In this document: positions 50,867 through 61,271 of the stretch, in pieces
Layout of the letters: each line of letters opens with the position of its first letter
Numbering within the stretch: the first letter of the stretch is position 1
Assembly (NCBI RefSeq): GCF_910592395.1
Contig: NC_088318.1
Span: 2,292,001 to 2,356,000, forward strand
DNA from: Lineus longissimus
Taxonomy: Eukaryota; Nemertea; Pilidiophora; Heteronemertea; Lineidae
DNA: 64,000 bases
Direction: 5' to 3'
Translations under genes and position numbers: made by a program
Notes under the pieces: model-generated
The model's database searches: none
The model's input: the letters and a program-made list of their open reading frames with translations, nothing else
What the model was told of the DNA's origin: nothing

Positions 50867-52162
50867 AAAACACAAAAAAAAACATATTTCGCCACACTCA
50901 TTGAATCCGAACTTCCACTTTTATCTTTCATCCAAGGTGTGTTCATGAGGCCAAGTGTTCTTCTATCGTTTCATCACCACATGACCCGATCCCGACTGGA
51001 GATATTACTCCTACATTTGTCATCCTGTCAACCACTGATCCGCGGTACATCTCCTATTTATTACCATTTATTTCCCCATTAATATCATAATACCCACAAA
51101 TAATGCCTGATCTCCCCCAGTCTCACAAAGATCACCAATATCGACGCGGTGCAAAATATAACCTGATTTCAACCACCATTAATCTCGGAGTGACAACGCG
51201 AAATCCCGAGATTTGAGAATTCCGGATCAAGCAAAGTAGAAAATCCACCTGGATTTCAATGTCAAGTTGCAATGATTTGTTGGAAATGTCAACCACCAGG
51301 TTGATAACAACGAGGCGAATGCAGGCATCAAAATGTCGGCTTGTTCAGAAGCAATTTCTACAATTTGGGTGAAAAATTCCATGTATATGGATTTTTCATG
51401 CCCGTATCGGATACCGATCATGGACTCAAATTAGTTTTCACAATGTGGCACGAGGTTTAGTAAATCGTTACAAAGCAAAACGATGAATTTCGTTAGAGAT
51501 TATTTCTAATCGCTAATCTAGAGAAAAAGGCCTTACACCCAAGTGTTGCGGAATTGCCATTGGGGAACGAGATTGGAATCAAGTTGTGTTTGAACTGTTT
51601 TCCTCAATTTCAGCCAATTTTGAAGGGAATCTAAGCAGCAGTACTCAGAGTGCATGATTTATGTCAGAAGAGTATTACAGTCGTCCAACCGAGGATGACA
51701 TGGAATTGATGTGTAGATATGCCACTTGGAAATCTCGCCAACAATCACATGACCATCTGTCGTCTGACCGACAATAAGGAGAATTGAAAGTCAGGTTCAT
51801 CAATTCTTGTCATCCTCGCCATTCATGACGGCAACAATGGTATTGTTTGACTAGAACCTGTCTCCACTGACCACGTGACCATAATGATATATTAACAATC
51901 GATGACGAATATAATATTGTAACATATTGTGCCAAGGAACAATATGGCAATGTTGACTTGGACATTTTAGGGTTGCAAGTCCGTGATATAACGCTGCTTT
52001 TTTGCCAGAACTGCATCTTCACGGCAAATTTTCCATATTTCTGCTCATCTACCACGTTTCGCAAATCTCAGCCAACTGTCACTCTGGCACCCTTCGACTC
52101 TCCCTCTGGCAGGTATAGCCCTGTACATCTACAGTGCGCTCCTTCTGTCTTGCCCTCAAACT
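50867..52162. other. No gene supported
   Basis: Mostly AT-rich DNA with a CACGTG at 51872. No coding signal. Confidence 0.5.
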
Positions 52163-52697
52163 TAACAGATACAGATATCTTGCACCAGTTCCGATCCCGC
52201 AGCCAACAGATACAGATATTTTGCATCAGTTCCGATCCAGCCAACAGATTTCTGACCCCATGCCAACAGATACAGATATCTTGCACCAGTTCCGATCCCA
52301 TGCCAACAGATACAGATATTTTGCATCAGTTCCGATCCCATGCCAGCAGATACAGATATCTTGCACCAGTTCTGATCCCATGCCAACAGATACAGATATC
52401 TTGCACCAGTTCTGATCCCATGCCAACAGATACAGATATCTTGCACCAGTTCTGATCCCATGCCAACAGATACAGATATCTTGCACCAGTTCCGATCCCA
52501 TGCCAACAGATACAGATATCTTGCACCAGTTCTGATCCCATGCCAACAGATACAGATATCTTGCACCAGTTCCGATACCCAGCCAACAGATACAGATATC
52601 TTGCACCAGTTCCGATCCCCAGCCAACAGATACAGATATCTTGCACCAGTTCTGATCCCATGCCAACAGATACAGATATCTTGCACCAGTTCCCGAT
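52163..52697. repeat. 40-bp minisatellite, about 14 units
   Basis: Period 40, with a core read as CCAACAGATACAGATATC followed by TTGCACCAGTTCYGATCCCA. Copies run from 52163 to 52697. The third copy is internally deleted and the units at 52581 and 52621 begin AGCC instead of TGCC. Variation is mostly C/T in TTCYGATC. Because 40 is not a multiple of three, several frames on both strands stay open and spell a 40-residue repeat. This open reading follows from the repeat and is not evidence of coding. Confidence 0.95.
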
Positions 52698-55600
52698 CCT
52701 CAGCCATCACACCGACTCTATCAACCCAACTTGATCACAACCAACCTCGTTGCATACAAATTGGATAACATTACACGAGATCCCCATTTCTTAAATTTCC
52801 ATAATTCGTCCCGGAGCATCTCTCATCAGCGCGTATTGAACATAAAAGAATTTCCCGCAAACCCTATCTAACTCCTATCTGTCAAGTATGTCTTAAGCCG
52901 GCGCTGTAAATTGTGTTTGCCGGTTATTACATGCGATGCCACATAGAATAACCACGTTAATATCAGGGTGAATTAGGTGATTTGCTCAAATTGCCCCCGA
53001 GGACCCACGAGCATTATTCACTGGCACTTGTTTCTGGTGTGGCGGCGGAAGGAGACAGAGCTGTGACAGGTTGAGGAGGCTTCACAGGTGATGCGGAGGA
53101 GGCTGGTGCGCTCCACGAGGACCCTGTGATCACTTGCTTCCATTTAGTCGCATCTTCAGGGGAGGCCGGAATGAGCCATTTCCGCATATGGGCGAATCGA
53201 CCAACCTAGAGTTAAAGTAATTTTGTTGATGGTGACATTCAGATCACATGCAAGCCAGGGCGTGTCGTCAAACAAATTTAAAGTACCGTGATGGGCAAGG
53301 CCGACATGGCAGATCCTGGTCAAGGCCTTGGATCCTGGTCGGAACAGCAAAACCAACAACGCTTCACCGGGTTCAGTTCTCCCTGCTGGCCGTGGTGGGT
53401 AACCGAATATCTGTGGAATATTCAAGTGCCCGCACCGAATCTATACTAAACCGGACATTCGCTTTGATGCAAGAGCAATGATTGCTTTAATTTCTGCTGT
53501 GGAAGGGCCGCTAATTCTTCACAACATCCATCCTATGTTGCCAAATTTCCTAAGATTCCCCCTTTTTGAGACTAACGATGAAATGATGTAGAATTGATGC
53601 GACTTGACAAATTGGTGTTTGGCCATTATGGCATTCGCGGCACCAGAGCCGGGGCGAGGTGCAGCGATATGATCGGAGAATATCTGCCACTGCACTTCTC
53701 CCAGCTGTAAAACTGTCCGATTTCTGGATAACAAACCGTAGCATTCCCGGGGTGATTACCGTCATAATCATCGCTGATTTATTCTGCGTGACGTCAGCAG
53801 ATTCAGAGGCAGAGTTGGCAGTTAATTAGAAGGATGAATATGGATTATCTAGTGGTGGCTGTAAATGAACGGTGGCCTTTATGATGGGAATGTAATACTT
53901 GTCCCGCGTTGGGGACCACTGTGATATTTTTTGTTTGATGGACATTGGTTGGTAATGGACGGAGACAATCAATGATCTGGATAAGAAGTAAAATTAGATT
54001 TCAAGATGGCCACCATGTCGTCCATCTTTAAAAACACACCAAGCCCTCAGTATTGCAAGGAATTTTCACTGATAGTTTCTGGAGACATATGGGAGAGGAT
54101 TAACTTCGGTAAGAGCCAAGGCCCCAAAGTCAAAGCTGAAGTTGCCCCAAAGAATTGCAACCTGTCCCAACCTCACCCCATCAGTCCTAACAATCCGATT
54201 CTTCACGTTCACGGTCTCTATCAATGGACTAGGCTGCAACCTGTGCCGCTTTCCACTTGCCGAGGCACCATCGCCTGAAATGTTTGCAACTTCTGGGCGA
54301 CGCTTCCAGGCACGGATTTAACATATGAAGATGACATTTCCATTGTCTAATTGGTAATAAATTGATCATTCAGCAATCCACTGGCATGATATTTTTCTCT
54401 CCGATGGTTGTCTTAGCCACAGATGTTAGGAAGCACGTGTGGGAGAACTTTTGTCTAATGATCCTAGATATGAAAGACGTGTTTCCCGCGGTGTGGGACG
54501 ATGTATACAATATCGATAGATCGCATGCCGACATTGTCAGTTCGTGATTGATTTCTCTCAACAATAGGATGAAGATTATTCGACACAATCTGTGCACATG
54601 TTAACAGTAGGTTGAAGAGTATGATATGGTCAAATCTACTTTCATCGTTGATAACTGTTGGAGGAACACCCAAAATGATTCTCGATTATCCAGCACCCTA
54701 CCACCTTCTTCTATATGTTGCAGTATTTTTAGGGGATTCCTTGTATTTGTATATTGACAAATCCGAAGTATCCTTCTTCTTCTGCGTGAGAAGCTGAATT
54801 GAGGGCTAGGCGAACGTTACGAAATGTCGGCAATTGTTCTTGCAGAGACTATCTGCCCCCTGATCAATACTATTCATCATACTCGTAGCCATTCTCTTGT
54901 TCGACTACGCTTACCAGGAAGCTGGGTGCCAGGAACGCAGGGTCAGCCCCGGGGCTGCCAATGTGGACCAGGCGGGCTTGCTGCCCAGGAAGGGTGACCG
55001 GCACACGGGGTCAACTCCACGAGGGCCTGCTACCCACGCCCGGGGTGGCCGGAAGGAATTTCGCTGTCGTGGCGTGTCACGATTCCAAATCATCCAACAA
55101 AGAAGCAGCGTCCTCTCTAAGTAGTTATTAAACACTTATTATTGATATGTCCGGTGTATGAAAGAAATATTTCCTTCAGGGAGTCTGGGTGACCATGAAA
55201 GGTCCTGAGTCCATTGAGCGAGTCCCGATGTCCCATTCACCGCTCTCCTGTGGCCCTTCAAACCCTCTTGTTCCCATACAGATCGCTTCCGCGCCTTTAC
55301 AATCGATAATTTGGGAATAAAAACCTGAGCAATGAATGGTGATTTGCGGCGTGGAGTTTTATGTTTGTCTTGAAGTTAATTGTGGCGGTCCCCTCGAGAC
55401 TAGATCGTTACCATTAATGATAGGTGAAACCAAGAAACTGACAAGGAATCAAATGGAAATTGCTCTTAGAATTTGATATCGAGATGTGAACTGATGTGTG
55501 ATGGATGATTTTGGAAGAGTTTTAAGGCATCAGCGTACCAGGGACTTGTAATGTTCCGGTGTAATAATTGCTGAAATTGTATAAACGTAAAGATAGTGGT

Positions 55601-55745
55601 CCAAAAGAGTTAACTGGTATATACCACTCCATTCAGGCCATTATGCATCCGTACTCTAGGCACCCAGTAATACATACTGGTGGGGAAGGAATTAGAGTCC
55701 TCGGTCAAGGTTTTTGATGGACTTCTCTTCCTGTTACACCTGAAG
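52698..55745. other. No gene supported
   Basis: A GC-rich stretch at about 54900-55080 produces open frames on both strands without a recognisable domain. It may be a repeat or a CpG-rich regulatory patch. Confidence 0.45.
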
Positions 55746-56007
55746 ACGTTTTGTTGCAGGAACATGCTGGGAAGTGTATCCTGTATCTGCAGCGATGATG
55801 CCTTCTCCGTATTAGCTCCTGGTTCCATGGTATTGGTAGGAGCGATGGCTTGTCGGTATGGGTACATGGTAATCCAACGTTTTGTTGCAGGAACATGCTG
55901 GGAAGTGTATCCTGTATCTGCAGCGATGATGCCTTCTCCGTATTAGCTCCTGGTTCCATGGTATTGGTAGGAGCGATGGCTTGTCGGTATGGGTACATGG
56001 TAATCCA
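55746..56007. repeat. Perfect 131-bp tandem duplication (two units)
   Basis: Bases 55746-55876 are repeated at 55877-56007. I saw no mismatch in base-by-base reading, and identity extends one base further at the right edge. The sequence is single-copy in appearance, without SINE features. On the minus strand it reads as an open, proline- and glutamine-containing peptide, but I recognise no domain. Complete identity means a very recent duplication or an assembly error. Confidence 0.9.
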
Positions 56008-58023
56008 AGGATGGTTGTGGGATCGGGGTATGAATGAATTTGTTGTTCGGTTATTCTCACTTTTGAGGCAAAAGATTCATTGCCGTTCAGACGGCTGCTC
56101 ATCCAACAGCTACTTCAAAGTTCTTCGACTGATGTAGCTTTATCCACATGCATGGCCCAGTGCACCATCAGCGTAAGCACTAACGTGCCTGTATTCGCCA
56201 CTTTCATGACTTATCCTGATACTGTAAGTGTTTGATTTTAAAGAGAAGAACGCAAGCTTTATGTATGTGATATCAACATTTTTAATGTAGAATAATCGAA
56301 TACTGTACACAGATGTATTTACAAGACTTAATACTGTACACTGTCCAATAGCAACAACGACGCGTCAAGGTCAAAGTCGGGCCACCAAGGGTCACCCATG
56401 ATTACAAATGGCTTTGTCCACCTCAAACAGTAAGTGGCATTTACAACAGGTTGGGGTTTCACGAAAATATGAAATGATTTGTGTACCCAATATATTGTCA
56501 TTATTTTAAAAAGTAACACGTTACCAAAGGTAACTGTCATTTTGGACCCGTCTCGCAAACGCTTCGTTTGCGAAGAAATGCAATTTAGGCAAGTTCAGTA
56601 CTCGGAAACCTTTGTCGTAACATAAATGTATTCGCTGCTATGTTTCATAAATCTTTACGCACCATTTTAAACAAATATAAACTAACAAACAGGTCCACAA
56701 ACATGAAAAAAACACAAAGTATTTTATACTGGTAAACCTTCAAAATGCAAAATCACGATGGTTTCACTCACTTATGATGTCAAACTTAGGTAAACAACCA
56801 AATTTTCGCGAACCTTTTTCGTAGTCCGCCAAGTTCGCAAGTTTTCGAGATTTGTAAACATAAGAGGGCGCGAAAATTTGGTGGTTCAAGGTATAAATGT
56901 CGTTGTCAGTTGTGATGGCACGCTAAAGAATTGGTCTTTGGATTAATTAAATGGCGATTATTTCTCACTCTTCGAAATAAAAATTTCAAAAACACCCAAT
57001 TGGCGCAACGCCCTTGCTGTCTGGCCTCTTTGAAAGAAAGCCATCTCAGCTTCTCAGATCGTGTGTTCGAAATGCTGAAGAGATCCCAATGGCCCTGCAT
57101 CATCCAACTGGGCGATCCAGGAATAATTCAGGATTCAAAACCCCAGAAGCAACCCAAAAGAGTAACGGTAATTAATTTTCTCTATGAATTGCCGTAATGG
57201 ACTAGCTGAGGGCAGGACAGAATGAACCGCACCGACATTTCCGGTCTCAGAATGCGCTATTCGCATCAATTTCCCTTCACGCCGAAATTGTGCGAGCGTG
57301 TTTTCCCCTATCGCGCGCTATCTAAAGTGTGGCATCGCGGCATGCTGTTTTCACTTCGGCATTTCGTGATGGAGGTTGTTTCAAGGCTTCAATGCTGAGG
57401 TGAAGTTTGGGTCGTGACCGAAGTTTGAATGCTAGCTGGGGTGTTGCCCCACACCACGACAACAGATGGTCCCACCTCACTTTCAATGGGTTGCACCGCG
57501 TCGGTCACCGGAGTGGTGGACCTCGCGTGGTCGGCGGACCCATCCTTCAAGAAGTGAGACAATTATCATTTAACTGAAGCTGTGAATAATGTTAGGAGAA
57601 TTTGATGTTAAAAGTAATACAAATTCGAAGTAAAACGACCAAATGGTCCACGTGTGGCACTGAGTTTCGTGGAAGCTTGGTCGCGGCACCAAAAATATCG
57701 AAGATTGTAAATTCAGTATTTTTAAAACCCCAAGCTGTTTTATACCTCAGTGGTTGAAAACTTTTTAACCATTTTCAAAAATGTAGTTTGTTATGTTTTC
57801 GTATTCAAAATCAAGAATTTATAATTTCTTTCTTTGAACAGAATATCGAAAAGGGAACTGATATTAGGAAAATTGCCTTCTGGTTGTTCAGAAATGCCAA
57901 TAAAGATTACAGACTCTGCACCATGTTTACTTTGAGAAAGCCACCTGTTTAATTATTCACAGCACACCGCATTTTCTTCACCATCTTCAATATATGGGCT
58001 TCCGCATCCGCATGCCGGCGCGT
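56008..58023. other. No gene supported; CpG-richer flank of Snail
   Basis: CpG content rises visibly at about 57230-57560. A CACGTG lies at 57649. No exon is recognised. Confidence 0.45.
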
Positions 58024-58044
58024 CCCCACCCCCTCCCCCGCCCC
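58024..58044 (-). other. G-quadruplex-type motif, minus strand
   Basis: The + strand has C blocks of 4, 5, 5 and 4 separated by single bases (A, T, G), so the minus strand has four G tracts with one-base loops. This is the strictest form of G-quadruplex motif. It lies about 1.7 kb past the Snail stop codon, on the strand with the sense of the Snail transcript. Confidence 0.8.
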
Positions 58045-59715
58045 AAGCTGCAAAAGACCGCCAAAACAGGTTGACGGTTAGAAATTTGGCGCGCACCTAT
58101 GAAAAAGCGGACAATATTTTGCATTGGGACGTTGTATATAATAAGAATAGAGAAAAAATTGTATTGTTTAGAAATTGAAGTGCCTCGCATTTTGATGTCT
58201 AAGATTTTCGGGGTGCACAGACGCCCATTGTCCATGATACCTGCGGTATGTGTCCTCCACGTGGGGGAAGAATAGCGGGACAGATGGGATGAATGGGTTA
58301 TCTTATACGAGACCCGAGTCTATACACCGGCTACCATTCTCAATGAGATGGAGTTGAATTATTTCCGGGTTCGCATGTGCTGGGGTGACAATTTCAAAAG
58401 AGATCAGGTCATTCCACATCAGCAGCCCATTGTTATCATTTTCTGAACCACCGAGTTGGAATTTTGAATGGTGTACGAATATTCAATAACTCTTTCATAT
58501 TCACAAGGTGTCCGACAACTGTATTGTCCCATTCTGCTGAAAATTGGCCCCCAAATATACCCCACGTGGTCGCGAGACAATGGTGTCATTCACGGCCTCT
58601 TCCGCGCGCGGGAATACAATAGAATTTGAATGTGGTGCACCTCCACTCACGTGTAGTGCACGGTGCGGCCCGCTGTCTTAGCCAATCAAACTCCACATTG
58701 TCATACATGCACCTAAAAACCACTTAACAAGTGCGACCAGTAAAAAACAGGTCGTCCAAAGGCGGGACCGTGAATTTGAATTTTAACGGTTAAGGCCATA
58801 TGGCGCCAAGAGAGACAGAGTTTGGTCCAGACAATTTATGACATATCCCGCCCAAAATGTTCCCTTTTCTAGTGAGCAACTGTTCTTATCGTAATATAAT
58901 GATATCTTTACAAAAGATACCAACTGCTTTGGACCGTATTCCAGACTTCAAATATTCCCAGCAGATTAGTTTGATATGTAAGCTTATTTCTTCAAAATCT
59001 GACACGTACCCCAATTTGAAACCCGTTTTTCGAAATACCGGTACTTAGACCATCAACCGAACTTTTTCATCTGCGGAATGAGAATCTGCAAAAACGGCCC
59101 AAAACCTTATCACAAGTAGCACCGCTATGAACGTGCACATTCTGAACGTGCCGCAAAAATGCTGCTATCACAAAACAATGCACACAACGTGTCTTGTCTT
59201 GAGACCAATCGCCATAATAAATAACACCTAATTAACAAAGATTCTTTTAGAGACATTCTAACAAATGCCCCTATTCCCTATGGAAGAAAACCAGAGTCAG
59301 AAGCTGCTGACATTGGCTAATTAGTAGCTCAAACTCGACTTGTCAACAGACTTGAGTCCGTGACTTTTTTTACCAAGGTTTTTTTATCCCACAGTATAAC
59401 CTGACAACTTTGCTGATGTTTTCTGACTTAGATATTATCTACAACTTTGTACACGACCAGAACTTTCACAATTTAGAACAAACCATGTCAACATTCACTC
59501 ATTGTTGAGATTCACACTATAGATTATTGCATCGTACTTCCAACAACATTTCATAAAAAAACAAAATATTGCAAACAGATAGCTAAATGTCCTAAACGAT
59601 TTCATATTTTAGGCCATCACCCGGGAATGCATAGTCCATGCGACCCGGATTGCGCACTTTGTTCCCTGCTGCCGTGAAGTCACGTGGTCCAAACTGTCCA
59701 ATGAATGTCTTATTT
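58045..59715. other. 3' flank of Snail, probable 3' UTR start plus regulatory DNA
   Basis: The 3' untranslated region of the minus-strand gene must begin at 59715. I found no canonical AATAAA on the minus strand close by, so its end is not defined. The region has CACGTG boxes at 58258, 58563, 58648 and 59681 and no coding sequence that I can support. Confidence 0.4.
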
Positions 59716-60776
59716 TTAAACGCTCATGGGTGATGGCATGTGGATTCCAGAACAGCCACCATCTTCGTGTTTCAGCAACAGCGACATCCTTGAGAAAGTC
59801 TTACTGCAAGATTTGCAGCTGTATTTCTTCACATCTGAATGAGTCTGCAGATGCGCGCGCAGATTTGACCTGTCCGCAAAAGCTCGTCCACAGTGCGTGC
59901 ATTTGAATGGCTTTTCGCCAGTATGTGTCCGAATGTGACCTTGAAGCAGCCAAGGTCGCGAGAACGCCTTACCACAAAGCTTACATTTGCAAGGAAGTGT
60001 ATGAGTCCGTATGTGCATTTTGAGTGCACCGAGAGAAGAGTACTGTTTATCACAATATTTGCAGTTAAATTGTCGTTTGCTTTGACTCAAACAGTGGAAT
60101 TGTTTGTGTTTTGATAAACCGGAAAACGTGCTGTAACTTTTATTGCAAGCCTCGCATTGATATCGCGGCGGTTCGTTTTGTAAGTCCTTTCGTCGTTTCT
60201 TAGATTCGTTTCGTTCGATGACGTCCAAGTCCACATTTCGTTCGGCGATCAGGGATTCGACGCTGAATGGCAGTTTTGAGACGTCTTCCGGTGCAAGACG
60301 CGGTTTGGGCAGAGGTAGTCGTGTCATGCCGCTCATGGGCGACTCCAATCTGTGATCGTGCATGAAGATCGGCACCTCTGGCGGCGGTGACAGCTGAGGT
60401 GGTGATCTCGAGATCGGGAACGGCGGTGGTGGCAAGTATCCGTTCATGTAGCCGGGAAACTGTCCGTGGAAGGGGGAGAACTTCATCTGTTCTTGCATTG
60501 CCTGCATCTGCAAATGATGCTGCAGGCGCATGTTCAGAGCCATGTAGGGTTGCGAGAGATTCGTCATACTGTTCTGCCAGAAGCGCGGGTCGTGCATCTT
60601 GATCGCCTCAGGAGGAGAGTATCCCTGTTTAATTGGCGTTGGCTTGGAGTCCCGTACAATTGGGTTAGGCTCTGGTTTCGGGGTGAGCGCCGTGATGCAC
60701 TCCGCCCTTGGCTCCAATACGGATTTCATAGTGAGGTCCCTGACCAGTTGCTCGCCGCACGTGAGGGGCTTGGCTT
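59716..60776 (-). CDS. snail: Snail-family zinc-finger transcriptional repressor, 3' coding exon (partial gene)
   Basis: Snail-family proteins are nuclear repressors that bind CAGGTG-type E-boxes and control mesoderm, neural and epithelial-mesenchymal programmes. Numbering residues from an in-frame ATG at 60804, which lies in the intron, five fingers are visible. F1 is C217/C220/H233/H237, F2 C248/C251/H264/H268, F3 C274/C277/H290/H294, F4 C302/C305/H318/H322 and F5 C330/C333/H346/C351 (C2HC). The linker HTGEKPFKC and the end [12 protein letters not shown] are hallmarks of the family. A basic stretch, SKKRRK, lies at 201-206. A proline-rich region at 124-143 precedes PEDVS (172-176, CtBP-like) and FSVESLI (180-186, eh1-like). 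The coding sequence enters at 60776 after ttgcag, in phase 1, so the first nine residues of the open frame are intronic. The SNAG-coding exon is not in view. All five fingers share one exon, and the stop is TAA at 59716-59718. The Snail rather than Scratch assignment rests on the overall finger sequence and is strong; the exact orthologue is unknown. Confidence 0.95.
59752..60156 (-). other. snail: Zinc-finger-coding block of the Snail exon (five fingers)
   Basis: This is the DNA-binding part of the gene. Fingers 1-4 are C-X2-C-X12-H-X3-H. Finger 5 is C-X2-C-X12-H-X4-C, the usual Snail C2HC end. Finger 3 (residues SRPWLLQGH) and finger 4 (ADRSNLRAH) carry the contact residues typical of Snail. 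No intron interrupts the block, unlike vertebrate snail genes, where I recall an intron inside the finger region. Confidence 0.9.
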
Positions 60777-60807
60777 CTGCAAAGACAGTAGGTAAACAAA
60801 ACATTAG
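60777..60807 (-). other. Splice acceptor of the Snail exon
   Basis: Read on the minus strand, the sequence runs from CTAAT (60807-60803) through a pyrimidine-rich stretch to ctgtctttgcag, ending at 60777. The branch-point-like adenine at 60804 is 28 bases upstream of the exon, a typical distance. The in-frame ATG at 60804 overlaps this branch site and is therefore not a plausible translation start. The junction is phase 1: the first base of the GAA-position codon must come from the upstream exon. Confidence 0.85.
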
Positions 60808-61223
60808 AAATAGGTTGAGATAATGGCCATTAAAGCGCGAAAGAAATAAAAGAGTGGGTTATGAAGAAAGGGTAAGCAAAGGAGTAAGTGTTGAATTCCT
60901 TGAGCTGTAATAAAGAAAAGAGGTTTTCAAATATGAATATCGACATGAAACTTGGTTGGAACAGCCTATAAAGCAATTTGTATCACAACGGTCTGACGAG
61001 TCGGTGATGAAAAAAAGATCATGGTGAGGATTATGCGATGCGACACTTGCCATTGCACCACAACCTCAACCCACGCTGGGTAATCTCCGCTACGTATCGA
61101 TCTCCATTTCATAGCGAAGGCAGATTAATTACTAATCAGCAAGCCACTTCGGATCACCACAAACCACGGGACACCTTCATTTACTAAATTATATAATTTC
61201 TCGATTTCCTGTGTTTTTCACAC

Positions 61224-61271
61224 CGGGGACTTTGGACAATAATGAGAATTATTGTAAGCATGGTGTCCCCG
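61224..61271. other. Two-part hairpin within the putative Snail intron
   Basis: The inner stem is ACAATAAT / ATTATTGT around a GAGA loop (61236-61255). The outer stem is CGGGGAC / GTCCCCG (61224-61230 and 61265-61271). An asymmetric internal loop of 5 and 9 bases separates them. Confidence 0.55.

Noticed and set aside
52162-52710. Open frames of up to 182 codons on the minus strand, and an array that superficially resembles a CRISPR
   Set aside because: The whole unit is repeated with no unique spacers, so it is a minisatellite. The open frames follow automatically from a stop-free repeat unit.
54897-55135. GC-rich open frames on both strands
   Set aside because: Openness comes from GC-rich composition and there is no recognisable domain.
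60387-60823. Open frames on the + strand opposite the Snail exon
   Set aside because: They are shadows of the coding sequence on the other strand.
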